Of a DNA stretch of 64,000 nucleotides, positions 16,923 through 25,213 are shown piece by piece. The notes under the pieces are model-generated. The model saw only the letters and a list, made by a program, of their open reading frames with translations. It ran no database searches and was not told the DNA's origin. The first letter of the stretch is position 1; each line of letters begins with the position of its first letter. The DNA is from Flavobacteriales bacterium UBA6693. Lineage in GTDB: Bacteria > Bacteroidota > Bacteroidia > Flavobacteriales > Weeksellaceae. The stretch covers positions 5,252 to 69,251 of the forward strand of contig DKJL01000012.1 in NCBI GenBank assembly GCA_002454815.1, given 5' to 3'. Made by a program: the position numbers and the translations under genes.

Positions 16923-18345
16923 AAAATATACTGATAACTACCGTTTAGATATTGCTTATGCAACGATTTTTAGAAATCTTAAGCCTATTGAAGAAATTCC
17001 GATTCATACTGCTTTGGATATTACAAGTGGCGATAATCTGACTAAAAAGGATATGGTTCCTGGTGACCACATAGTTTATGGAGGTGGCGGTGAAACAGGT
17101 AATACTCATTCAGAATTTAATATTGATTATAAAACAATTGGAATTGGTCGTGTTGGTGCACGGTGCGGTTGTGTTTTCGAAATAATTCCTAATTCATGGG
17201 TAACGGATAACGCTTTAATAATTCAATCCTATGATAAAAGATTTTCTCTCAGTTTTTTAAGACACTTCCTTTTATATTCAGATTTAGGTCAATATGCAAA
17301 TAACGCTATGCAGCCAGTTATTAGCAAAACAAGGATATCGAATGTTACAATTCCTTTAATTGATATTGAGCAGCAAAATACCCTTTCTACAATCTTAGAT
17401 TCAATTGAAAAAAACGAAAAGTTTGAAAGCAATGACTACGACCTGCTGAAATCAAAGATTGAAATAATTGATAATTGGGAAACCCTTAATGTGGAAATTG
17501 AAATCCAAAAAGATTTAACAGTTCAACTCAAGCAATCCATACTCCACGAAGCCATTCAAGGCAAACTCACAGCAGATTGGCGAGAACAAAACCCGAATAC
17601 AGAACCTGCAAGCGAGTTACTAAAACGCATAAAAGCAGAGAAAGTACAACTCATTAAAGACAAGAAAATAAAAAAGGGTAAAAAACAAGCGTCAATTGAT
17701 TTAGGGAAAATTCAACCCAAGATACCCTCTGATTGGATTTATTGTGATTTAGATGATATTACACAATTTATTACAGACGGCACTCACCAAACACCTACTT
17801 ATACAGAAACAGGTAGAATGTTTTTATCGGCACAAAATGTAAAGCCATTTAGATTTATGCCTGAAAACCATAAATATATTTCTGAAACAGCCTATGAAGA
17901 ATGTATAAGAGGCAAAAAACCAGAATTAGGCGATTTATTAGTTGGTCGTGTTGGTTCAAAAGGTGAGACAGCAGTAATTAACCAAGACATTGAATTTGCT
18001 TACTATGTTAGTTTAGGATTTGTAAAAACTTTCAAAGATTTAACAAATTCTGATTATTTGGCTATTGTAATGAATTCGCCATATGGCAATCAATACGCAA
18101 CAGGTAATATGAGTAGTATCGGTGCTTCTGCGGGCAACTATAATTTAGGCAGAATGAGAAGTTTTCCAGTTCCTTTTCCGCCACTCGAAGAACAAAAAGC
18201 AATCGTAGAAAAAGTAGAGGATTTAATGCAAAAATGTCAAGCCTTAGAAGTAGAAATAAAAACCAATGAAGCCAATGCTCAAATGCTAATGCAAGCAGTT
18301 TTAAAAGAAGCTTTTGAAGGTAAACAAGAAGTGTATGCTGAATAA
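16915..18345 (+). CDS. hsdS: type I specificity subunit S
   Basis: 476 aa with two target-recognition domains, about 20-160 and 235-400. Each is followed by a conserved helix: QQNTLSTILDSIEKNE with LKQSILHEAIQGKLTADWR, and EEQKAIVEKVEDLMQKCQALE with LMQAVLKEAFEGK. The first TRD contains VVYGGGGETG-like IVYGGGGETG and IGIGRVGARCG; the second VGRVGSKGETAV and ASAGNYNLGRM. The target sequence cannot be read from this. It overlaps hsdM by 8 bp and the RloC-like gene by 11 bp. Confidence 0.94.
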   Translation: MGEKYTDNYRLDIAYATIFRNLKPIEEIPIHTALDITSGDNLTKKDMVPGDHIVYGGGGETGNTHSEFNIDYKTIGIGRVGARCGCVFEIIPNSWVTDNALIIQSYDKRFSLSFLRHFLLYSDLGQYANNAMQPVISKTRISNVTIPLIDIEQQNTLSTILDSIEKNEKFESNDYDLLKSKIEIIDNWETLNVEIEIQKDLTVQLKQSILHEAIQGKLTADWREQNPNTEPASELLKRIKAEKVQLIKDKKIKKGKKQASIDLGKIQPKIPSDWIYCDLDDITQFITDGTHQTPTYTETGRMFLSAQNVKPFRFMPENHKYISETAYEECIRGKKPELGDLLVGRVGSKGETAVINQDIEFAYYVSLGFVKTFKDLTNSDYLAIVMNSPYGNQYATGNMSSIGASAGNYNLGRMRSFPVPFPPLEEQKAIVEKVEDLMQKCQALEVEIKTNEANAQMLMQAVLKEAFEGKQEVYAE

Positions 18346-20530
18346 AATAAAACTACATAAAACAGCATGCTACAATGAAGTAGTAGAATTTGAGCCAAAA
18401 GAAATAAACTACTTTTTTGGTGGCAATGGTGTTGGTAAATCTTCAATGGGTAAAGTTATTTCTAATATAGCTGCTTTTCCTTCTTGTGAAATAAATTGGG
18501 CTTCTGCCCCTATTGATATTAATATCTACAATAAGCAATTTGTAAAGTCGAGCTTTTCTCAAAGTAATCAAATAAAAGGGATTTTTACACTTGGAAAAGA
18601 CTTAACGGAAACACAAACCTTTATTGAAGAAAGCAACAATAAAATTGGAGAGCTTAAAACCAAAATTGATGGTTTAGAAAAATCACAGACTCAACAATCA
18701 GACAAGCTTTCAGCTAAAGTAACTGAAATGCAAGACAAGGCTTGGTCTTTAAAAAGAAAATTCGAAGATGATTTTAAGCCTGCATTTGTCAATTTTATGG
18801 GTAGTGGTGAAAGTTTTTTTAATAAGTGTTTAACTGAACAATCAAATACTTCCACTCTACTATCAGAAAAAGACATTAAGGAAAAATGTAAACGTGTTTT
18901 TAATGATGACCTAAAAGCATTTGACCCAATTACTGATTTTACTTTTGAAGAACTGGAAAGCAATGAGTATTCAGAGATTTTAAATACCAAAATCATTGGT
19001 AAAGAAGATATTGAAATTGCAAAACTCATTCAGAAACTCGATAACAGTGATTGGGTAAAAGATGGAGTTGATTATTTGCAAGTAACAGAAGATTCCTGTC
19101 CATTTTGCCAACAATCAATAAGCTCTGAATTAAGAAAACAAATAGAATCCTTTTTTGATGAAAGCTATGAAAACCAGAAAATTGAGCTTAATGATTTTAT
19201 AGACAGCTATGAAACTTATGTAGGAGGTTTGATTAGTGAATTAGAATTGCTCTGTAATCGTGAAATTGCCATTATTGATTTCCAAGCATTAAATGATAAA
19301 ATAGATTTATTAAAGGAGCAATACAAAAACAACATTGCAACTCTTGAGGCAAAACAAAAAACACCTAGTGTTCCAACTAGTATTGATAGCTTAAAAGAAT
19401 TACTCTCAGAAATTTCTGCGCTTGTAACTAGCTACAAAACAAAAGTTGAGAAAAACAACAAAACCGTTTTAAACATTAAATCAGAAAAAGATTCCCTAAA
19501 GTCAGAAATTTGGCGATTTATAGTAAACGAACTTGACATTGACTTAAAAGCATACAATTCTACGAAACAAGCGGTAAATAAAGCCTGTGCTGGCATTTCT
19601 GAATCGATAAAAGCCACAAAAGAAGAAAAAGGGAAACTTGAAAAAGCGGTTAAGGAAAAGGAAGCAGATGTTACCAGTGTAAAACCAACCGTAAATGAAA
19701 TAAACAAAATTTTGGCACTGTTTGGCTTTACCAATTTCAGCCTTGCGGAAGCTGAGAAAAAAGGTTTTTATAAAGTCATTCGTGAAGATGGTTCGGAAGT
19801 TCAAGAAACATTAAGTGAAGGTGAATCAACTTTTTTGACCTTTCTTTATTTTTATCACATGTTAAGAGGTAGCACTTCGGACACAGGAATTGGGAAAGAT
19901 AAAGTTGTAATTATTGATGACCCTATTTCGAGCTTAGATAGCAATGTAATATTTATTGTAAGTAATCTAACGAAAGAATTAATCCGTGATGTTAAGAACA
20001 AGACTAATGGGATAAAACAAATATTCATTCTTTCTCATAATGTTTACTTTTTCAAGGAAGTTACATTTAAAGGGAACGGTAATAACAAATGGAAAGAAGA
20101 AGCATATTGGATAATCAGAAAACTTGACAACAACTCTTTTATCAAAGAGCATGATAAAAACCCAGTAAAAACAACTTATGAATTATTGTGGCGTGAATTA
20201 GACGACATTGAGAAAATCAATACTGCCACTATTTTCAATACACTAAGGAGAATTCTTGAATATTATTTCAACATACTGGGCGGACTTGACTATGAAAAAG
20301 CTGTAAGCAAATTTGAGGGAGAAGAGCAAATAATATTTAAGTCCTTGATTTCTTGGATTAATGACGGTTCGCACTTTATAAATGATGATTTAGTCGTAGA
20401 TGCAGAGCCAGAGAATGTATCTAAGTATTTAAAAGTTTTCAGATTGATGTTTGAAAGATTAGGACATGAAAGTCACTATAATATGATGTCTAATAACGAA
20501 ACGGAAATCAAAGTAAATGCCAACGCTTAG
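18335..20530 (+). CDS. rloC: RloC-like anticodon nuclease (ABC ATPase with zinc hook)
   Basis: 731 aa from ATG 18335, which overlaps the hsdS stop (ATGCTGAATAA); the frame is open to 18314. Order of features: P-loop GGNGVGKSS (29-37); long charged helices with CPFC at 255-258, a Rad50-type zinc hook; ABC signature LSEGES (493-498); Walker B VVIIDDPISSLDS (524-536); switch His in ILSHN. The C-terminal domain has RxxxE (R638, E642) and GSH (H680), like the PrrC/RloC Arg-Glu-His triad. RloC cuts tRNA anticodon loops after DNA damage or restriction failure and is classically linked to hsd loci. A generic AAA_13 protein is the alternative. Confidence 0.68.
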   Translation: MLNKIKLHKTACYNEVVEFEPKEINYFFGGNGVGKSSMGKVISNIAAFPSCEINWASAPIDINIYNKQFVKSSFSQSNQIKGIFTLGKDLTETQTFIEESNNKIGELKTKIDGLEKSQTQQSDKLSAKVTEMQDKAWSLKRKFEDDFKPAFVNFMGSGESFFNKCLTEQSNTSTLLSEKDIKEKCKRVFNDDLKAFDPITDFTFEELESNEYSEILNTKIIGKEDIEIAKLIQKLDNSDWVKDGVDYLQVTEDSCPFCQQSISSELRKQIESFFDESYENQKIELNDFIDSYETYVGGLISELELLCNREIAIIDFQALNDKIDLLKEQYKNNIATLEAKQKTPSVPTSIDSLKELLSEISALVTSYKTKVEKNNKTVLNIKSEKDSLKSEIWRFIVNELDIDLKAYNSTKQAVNKACAGISESIKATKEEKGKLEKAVKEKEADVTSVKPTVNEINKILALFGFTNFSLAEAEKKGFYKVIREDGSEVQETLSEGESTFLTFLYFYHMLRGSTSDTGIGKDKVVIIDDPISSLDSNVIFIVSNLTKELIRDVKNKTNGIKQIFILSHNVYFFKEVTFKGNGNNKWKEEAYWIIRKLDNNSFIKEHDKNPVKTTYELLWRELDDIEKINTATIFNTLRRILEYYFNILGGLDYEKAVSKFEGEEQIIFKSLISWINDGSHFINDDLVVDAEPENVSKYLKVFRLMFERLGHESHYNMMSNNETEIKVNANA

Positions 20531-20556
20531 CACCCATACACATTGCCAAGTCGCTC

Positions 20557-20572
20557 AAAAAGCCAACCGCAC
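20557..20572 (+). repeat. 16-nt repeat, right copy, flanking the R-M operon
   Basis: Identical to 12989-13004. It lies 27 bp past the rloC-like stop, in non-coding sequence before the attC-like element. Confidence 0.6.
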
Positions 20573-20635
20573 GAGCCAAAACTTGTCAAAGAGTATGGCT
20601 GCCCCAACGCACGGACGAAAAGAAAGCACGGGCAT

Positions 20636-20763
20636 ACAACATTGTATAAGAGCAATAGCTGGTGAAGTAGTAAATTCAAGGTCTGTGCATTTAATAAACT
20701 TTTGTGGTGGCGGACAGGTAATTGCCTTGAAATCCGCTACTGCTCTTATACTTGACCGTTAGC
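20636..20763 (+). repeat. attC-like long inverted repeat after the R-M/RloC operon
   Basis: GTATAAGAGCAATAG (20644-20658) pairs with CTACTGCTCTTATAC (20737-20751), 14 of 15 matching. The outer motifs are ACAAC on the left and ACCGTTAGC on the right. The same outer pattern appears at 8912-9093. It sits between the operon and the first CRISPR repeat, 10 bp before it, as an attC site would sit at the end of a cassette. Confidence 0.5.
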
Positions 20764-20773
20764 ACCAATACTA

Positions 20774-21129
20774 GTTGTGAATTGCTTTCAAAAATTATTA
20801 TCTTCGGGACGAAGAACAACCATGAAACCATTGTCTTTGTTCTCTGCGGTGGTTGTGAATTGCTTTCAAAAATTATTATCTTCGGGACGAAGAACAACCA
20901 GGAGTTTATTAATGCGATGTACGCCAATGTTGTGAATTGCTTTCAAAAATTATTATCTTCGGGACGAAGAACAACATGTTTCCCGCTTCGGTCGTTTCGG
21001 CGCGCGTTGTGAATTGCCTTCAAAAATTATTATCTTCGGGACGAAGAACAACTATGAAACCTGAAATACAAAGTTACATTGAGTTGTGAATTGCTTTCAA
21101 AAATTATTATCTTCGGGACGAAGAACAAC
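20774..21129 (+). CRISPR. CRISPR array, five 47-nt repeats and degenerate sixth, type II-C-like, no cas genes nearby
   Basis: Repeats start at 20774, 20852, 20929, 21006 and 21083. Each is 47 nt, beginning GTTGTGAATTGC and ending GACGAAGAACAAC. Four are identical; the fourth has one change (GCCTTC for GCTTTC). Four spacers of 31, 30, 30 and 30 nt lie between them. A fifth 30-nt spacer (21130-21159) is followed by a truncated repeat, GTTGTGAAAAC, at 21160. Length and 5' sequence fit Cas9 (II-C) arrays of Flavobacteriia. Each repeat contains TATCTTCG, one base from the -7 consensus, with TTG 21 nt upstream, so each may drive its own spacer. Cas genes are absent for 20 kb on the left and over 40 kb on the right. 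Confidence 0.95.
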
Positions 21130-21159
21130 CTGAAAATCTCGCGCTTGGCAATCTTGCCC

Positions 21160-21170
21160 GTTGTGAAAAC
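21160..21170 (+). repeat. truncated terminal CRISPR repeat
   Basis: GTTGTGAAAAC keeps the first eight bases of the repeat and a C-ending tail, then diverges. It marks the distal end of the array. Confidence 0.7.
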
Positions 21171-21178
21171 ATTTAGCA

Positions 21179-21203
21179 CCTCGCCTATCTGCGGGGTATT
21201 TTT
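21179..21203 (+). terminator. intrinsic terminator after the CRISPR array
   Basis: CCTCGC pairs with GCGGGG (one G-T wobble) around a six-base loop, followed by a T-rich run. It lies 50 bp past the last full repeat. Confidence 0.7.
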
Positions 21204-21567
21204 ATGTTGTGATTTTTTTTATTTGTAATATAACTGAGAAGTACAGATTTGGACTTGCTTCTTCACAGTTCATCAACCTTTTGGCGAAAAGAATTTTAGG
21301 ATGTTACAACACCTTTTGCACTTCGAGCGTGCGTCATTTTTAATTAAAATAACTCATATACTTTTCTTATCGATTTATTAAAGTGCCGCTTTCGATAGAA
21401 ATCGCGCGCACAATAGCCAAAGTAAGTCCATAACAAGTCCATAGCAGATCTATAGCAATACTATTAAACTATTACTTAAGTGTTGCATTTATTATGAAAT
21501 AGACTAACTTGTACTACGGATTATCCGCTACAATTCTTATCTTTACTATGATGTAAATACGGGCAGC
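21204..21567. other. non-coding stretch between the CRISPR array and the DUF6266-like gene
   Basis: AT-rich with no coding frame. The only structure I see is three imperfect tandem 11-nt units at 21424-21456 (AAGTCCATAAC, AAGTCCATAGC, AGATCTATAGC). Confidence 0.5.
21424..21456 (+). repeat. three imperfect 11-nt tandem repeats
   Basis: Units AAGTCCATAAC, AAGTCCATAGC and AGATCTATAGC, about 110 bp upstream of the DUF6266-like start. They may be regulatory or replication-slippage products. Confidence 0.6.
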
Positions 21568-22293
21568 ATGGCAAGAATTTTAAAAAACGGAAATTTAAGC
21601 GGAGCAGTTGGCAATCTTGTTTTTGTCAACAGCGAAACTCAAAATTATGTCCGCACAAAACCTTCCAATCTAAAGCAAAGTGCAAGAACACAAGCAGCGG
21701 CCGCGGCGTTCGGGATAGCCAGTGCGAAAGATAAACTTTTCCGCATTGCGCTCCGGCAGCATTTTGCTCCCATTGCAGACCCGAGGTATGCCGCCCGGCA
21801 CCGCGCGAGAATGACCAAAGCCCTACGGCAACCTATGCAACAGAATACGGAGGATGAAAACCTGAATCTGGGGCTTCCGGAATCGCTCACCGGATTCGAT
21901 TTTAACCTGCAGTACCCCTGGGAAAAAATCACGCACTTTTATCCGGAATTTACCCAATTACCCACTCACCAACTCGAATGCCGACTTCCTCCGCTAAAAC
22001 TTGGACAGGAGATCCGCCTACCCCAGGACGTGAAAAGTGCAGAATTAAGACTGGATGCTTTTACAGTAAATCCTCTGTCCGACGTTATGCAGCTGGATGT
22101 ACTGAGCACCTTCGTCACCGAAGTTTCGGCTGTCGAAACCACTTTGCCGGCCGTGTGGACCGTTGATGTTCCCCACGATCCTGCCTGGCTCATCGTGCTG
22201 GGAACACTTCTTTTCAAATTTGATTCTTCTCCTCATACCGGAAGTTTGAAGGGAAACTCGACTTATCTTTTCGCAAAATCTGTAGGAATCTGA
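21568..22293 (+). CDS. DUF6266-like hypothetical protein
   Basis: 241 aa. The start MARILKNGNLSGAVGNLVFVN, then YVRTKPSNLKQSARTQAAAAAFG, matches the N-terminal style of DUF6266 proteins (basic, glycine-rich start and R(T/S)KP motif), which are common as multiple copies in Bacteroidetes. There is no signal peptide or membrane helix. Function unknown. It is GC-richer than the island to its left, so it probably belongs to the chromosomal backbone or a different mobile unit. Confidence 0.6.
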   Translation: MARILKNGNLSGAVGNLVFVNSETQNYVRTKPSNLKQSARTQAAAAAFGIASAKDKLFRIALRQHFAPIADPRYAARHRARMTKALRQPMQQNTEDENLNLGLPESLTGFDFNLQYPWEKITHFYPEFTQLPTHQLECRLPPLKLGQEIRLPQDVKSAELRLDAFTVNPLSDVMQLDVLSTFVTEVSAVETTLPAVWTVDVPHDPAWLIVLGTLLFKFDSSPHTGSLKGNSTYLFAKSVGI

Positions 22294-22478
22294 TTTTGAA
22301 ATAACCCTTCATGCGGATAAGTATTAGTGATCGGTTCAGATAGTATAGATCGTAAAAGGTCAGTTCATTTCGACTCTTTCGGCGGACCTGTGAAAAAAGC
22401 TGAACTTATTAGAAGCTTGCTAATTAACGTTTCAGACGATGCACGAAAATTCGAATTTCAATTTAGCAGATAATTCCC

Positions 22479-22486
22479 TATTTTTG
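22479..22486 (+). promoter_or_regulatory. -7 box (TATTTTTG) for ffh
   Basis: Exact TAnnTTTG located 20 bp before the ffh start codon. Confidence 0.55.
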
Positions 22487-22505
22487 CAAATCTTATACAT
22501 TTACT

Positions 22506-23873
22506 ATGTTTAACAGTTTACAGGATAAATTAGATAAAGCCCTTCACAATATTTCCGGGCGCGGAAAGATTACCGAAATCAACGTCGCCGAAACCGTAAA
22601 GGAAATACGGCGCGCACTCGTCGATGCCGACGTGAATTATAAAGTAGCAAAGGATCTTACCAAGCGCGTACAGGATAAAGCGCTGGGGCAGAATGTGCTT
22701 ACCAGTCTTACGCCGGGACAGCTGATGACCAAGATCGTGCACGACGAACTGGTGGAGCTGATGGGGTCTACCCACGAGGGAATCAACCTTTCCGGTAAGC
22801 CGAGCGTTATTCTTATTGCAGGTTTGCAGGGGTCCGGTAAAACGACTTTCTCCGGAAAGCTGGCGAATTATCTGCACCAAAAAAGAAATAAAAAACCTTT
22901 ACTCGTCGCTTGTGACGTTTACCGACCGGCCGCGATCGAGCAGCTGAAAGTACTCGGCGGACAGACGGGAATTCCTGTTTATTCCGAAGAAGGGGCACTG
23001 AATCCTTCTCAGATCGCGGAGAATGCGGTAAAATTTGCCAAGGAAAATGGGCATGATGTCGTTATCGTGGACACGGCAGGTCGTCTGGCTATTGATGAGC
23101 AGATGATGAACGAAATTAAGTCCGTTCATTATTTCATTAAACCTAACGAAACGCTTTTCGTCGTGGATTCCATGACGGGACAGGATGCGGTGAATACTGC
23201 TAAAGCTTTTAATGAAGCGCTTAATTTTGATGGTGTTGTACTCACCAAACTCGACGGTGATACCCGTGGCGGTGCTGCGCTGACCATCCGTTCAGTGGTC
23301 GAAAAGCCAATTAAATTTATCTCCACCGGTGAAAAAATGGAAGCCCTGGACGTTTTCTATCCGGAAAGAATGGCGGACAGAATCCTTGGAATGGGTGACG
23401 TGGTATCTTTGGTAGAACGTGCGCAGGAACAGTTTGACGAGGAAGAAGCCAAGAAACTCCATAAAAAAATTGCCAAAAATGAATTTGGTTTTGATGATTT
23501 CCTGAAACAAATCAACCAGATCAAGAAAATGGGTAATATGAAGGATCTGATGGGCATGATCCCGGGCGTTGGAAAAGCGATGAAAGATGTCGACATTCAG
23601 GACGACGCGTTCAAACACATCGAAGCCATGATCCACTCCATGACGCCGGAAGAAAGAAGAAGACCATCCATCATCAATACCCAACGTAAGAACCGCATTG
23701 CAAAAGGTGCCGGACGCAAGATCGAAGATCTGAATGCCTTGATGAAACAGTTTGACCAAATGGGTAAAATGATGAAGATGATGCAGGGGCCACAGGGCAA
23801 ACAAATGATGGAAATGATGAGCAAAGGAATGCCGAAAGTCCCGGGAATGGGCGGCAATCTTTTTGGCAAATAG
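22506..23873 (+). CDS. ffh: signal recognition particle protein Ffh
   Basis: 455 aa, normal length. N-domain, then GTPase motifs GLQGSGKTT (G1), DTAGRL (G3), TKLDGDTRGG (G4), then the methionine-rich M-domain (from about 330 to the end, with MGKMMKMMQGPQGKQMMEMM) that binds signal sequences and 4.5S RNA. It targets nascent membrane proteins to FtsY and the translocon. Monocistronic, with its own promoter and terminator. No 4.5S RNA gene was seen nearby. Confidence 0.98.
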   Translation: MFNSLQDKLDKALHNISGRGKITEINVAETVKEIRRALVDADVNYKVAKDLTKRVQDKALGQNVLTSLTPGQLMTKIVHDELVELMGSTHEGINLSGKPSVILIAGLQGSGKTTFSGKLANYLHQKRNKKPLLVACDVYRPAAIEQLKVLGGQTGIPVYSEEGALNPSQIAENAVKFAKENGHDVVIVDTAGRLAIDEQMMNEIKSVHYFIKPNETLFVVDSMTGQDAVNTAKAFNEALNFDGVVLTKLDGDTRGGAALTIRSVVEKPIKFISTGEKMEALDVFYPERMADRILGMGDVVSLVERAQEQFDEEEAKKLHKKIAKNEFGFDDFLKQINQIKKMGNMKDLMGMIPGVGKAMKDVDIQDDAFKHIEAMIHSMTPEERRRPSIINTQRKNRIAKGAGRKIEDLNALMKQFDQMGKMMKMMQGPQGKQMMEMMSKGMPKVPGMGGNLFGK

Positions 23874-23896
23874 AAATAAATAACTTAGAAATTACA

Positions 23897-23926
23897 AATC
23901 CCGCTTCGCAAGAGTCGGGATTTTTT
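23897..23926 (+). terminator. intrinsic terminator after ffh
   Basis: AATCCCG (23897-23903) pairs with CGGGATT (23916-23922) and is followed by a T-run. Confidence 0.8.
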
Positions 23927-23972
23927 GTGAATGCAATTGTATGATCTATCGCCAACTGCGTTTATTTCTAAA

Positions 23973-23998
23973 CAAAAAAAATCCCGCCTTGAGCGGGA
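23973..23998 (-). terminator. intrinsic terminator after the 24.0 kb beta-barrel gene
   Basis: TCCCGC and GCGGGA pair around CTTGA; on the minus strand a run of T follows. Confidence 0.8.
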
Positions 23999-24019
23999 CA
24001 TAAAATATAATCTGCGGTT

Positions 24020-24580
24020 TTATTTACCGAATTTGTATGCAAGACCGATGTTGAATACGCTGTTTTTCCCGGACTCAGAACCAGAATTGTCTTTTAATAC
24101 ATCTGTTAAGCCAGCGGTGTAGCGTGCGGTAACACCAATATTTGGCGCGAAGTAGTATCCAAGGCCAAGACCGATTCCAACTTCAAAACCTTCCACTAAT
24201 TCTTTAACATCTGCAGAAATGCCGCCTACTTTCGCTTTCGCGTTTACCAGGAAACCAAATTCAGGTCCTGCTTCCAGATAGAAGCTTGGCGTCGCGTTGT
24301 ACTGGAACATTACCGGAACAGAAATGTAGTCCAGGTTGACGCTGATATCGTCACTGTCACTTGCTTTTGCTCCTTTCATGTTATACAGCAATTCCGGCTG
24401 AATGCTGAAGTTTGTTGCCAACGGTGCGTTCATGAACAGACCGCCACCGAAACCAACTTTAGCTTTTGTGTCATCTGCGTTCGAAATGTCGGAAACATTC
24501 AAACCTGCTTTTACGCCAAAAACCTGCGCATTCATTGCGCCGAAAAGTGCCACAGCACCTACTAACAAAATTTTCTTCAT
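24020..24580 (-). CDS. outer membrane beta-barrel protein (PorT-like family)
   Basis: 186 aa with signal peptide MKKILLVGAVALFGAMNAQ, then alternating beta-strands and a terminal aromatic/hydrophobic strand (NIGLAYKFGK). It shares the core NFSIQPELLYN ... LDYISVPVMFQYNATPSFYLEAGPEFG with the gene at 41978, so the two are paralogues. Family knowledge: small eight-stranded barrels of unknown cargo. Terminator and -7 box are both visible, so it is monocistronic. Confidence 0.85.
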   Translation of the reverse strand: MKKILLVGAVALFGAMNAQVFGVKAGLNVSDISNADDTKAKVGFGGGLFMNAPLATNFSIQPELLYNMKGAKASDSDDISVNLDYISVPVMFQYNATPSFYLEAGPEFGFLVNAKAKVGGISADVKELVEGFEVGIGLGLGYYFAPNIGVTARYTAGLTDVLKDNSGSESGKNSVFNIGLAYKFGK

Positions 24581-24600
24581 AATTTTTATTTAAAGTGCGG

Positions 24601-24608
24601 CAAATATA
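24601..24608 (-). promoter_or_regulatory. -7 box (TATATTTG) for the beta-barrel gene
   Basis: Exact TAnnTTTG on the minus strand, 21 bp before the ATG at 24580. Confidence 0.55.
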
Positions 24609-24694
24609 ACTAAATAAACCAAGTGGAAATACACGGTCTTCCGCCCTCTGACGAAAAAAGTGAAAATCCTGATATTTGTCAATATCAATTAAAA

Positions 24695-25186
24695 TTACAG
24701 ACGCAGCCCCAATCCCAGATTGAAAATATTATAGCGGATATTTCCCGACGCAGGCGCACTGTTGAAAGCGTCATTCAGCTGCACCGCGTAACGCGCTTCG
24801 ATCAGCAAACCGGAAAAAAGATCGGCTCCCAGGCCAAAGGCAGCTCCAAAATTTGTTCTTTTCATTCCACCCGTTTTCTCACCCATCCGGAAAGCAAATT
24901 GCGGCCCCAACTGCAGATTGAATTTAGGCAAAACATAAAATTTCAGCATTACCGGCACTTGCGTGTAGGAGTCTTTATTAATACGAACATAATTTAAAGC
25001 AGGCTGCAGCGTGGCAAAATGGGGAATTCCCACTTCTGCAAAAACGCCGGCGTAATACCCCGCCGTAAGATCGTCGTATTTGCTGGATATTGTAGCCGAG
25101 GAAAAGCCACCGTTGATCCCAAACTTTGCCTGCGCCGCGGCAAGAACACTGAAGCACAATGCGAAACTGAGTAATAATTTCTTCAT
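24695..25186 (-). CDS. small outer membrane beta-barrel protein
   Basis: 163 aa. Signal peptide MKKLLLSFALCFSVLAAAQA, then strands such as FGINGGFSSATIS, VPVMLKFYVLPKFNLQLGPQFAFRMG, and a C-terminal strand NIFNLGLGLRL. It shares the general layout of the neighbour at 24020 but is shorter and more diverged. Function unknown. Confidence 0.75.
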   Translation of the reverse strand: MKKLLLSFALCFSVLAAAQAKFGINGGFSSATISSKYDDLTAGYYAGVFAEVGIPHFATLQPALNYVRINKDSYTQVPVMLKFYVLPKFNLQLGPQFAFRMGEKTGGMKRTNFGAAFGLGADLFSGLLIEARYAVQLNDAFNSAPASGNIRYNIFNLGLGLRL

Positions 25187-25205
25187 AAACCGTTTAATTT
25201 TCGCG

Positions 25206-25213
25206 CAAAAGTA
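25206..25213 (-). promoter_or_regulatory. -7 box (TACTTTTG) for the 24.7 kb barrel gene
   Basis: Exact TAnnTTTG on the minus strand, 20 bp before the ATG. Confidence 0.5.

Noticed and set aside
20517..20762. 81-codon frame after the rloC-like gene
   Set aside because: It lies over the attC-like inverted repeat and has no protein-like pattern.
20752..21012. 86-codon frame through the CRISPR array
   Set aside because: The repeated peptide comes from the CRISPR repeats; it is not a gene.
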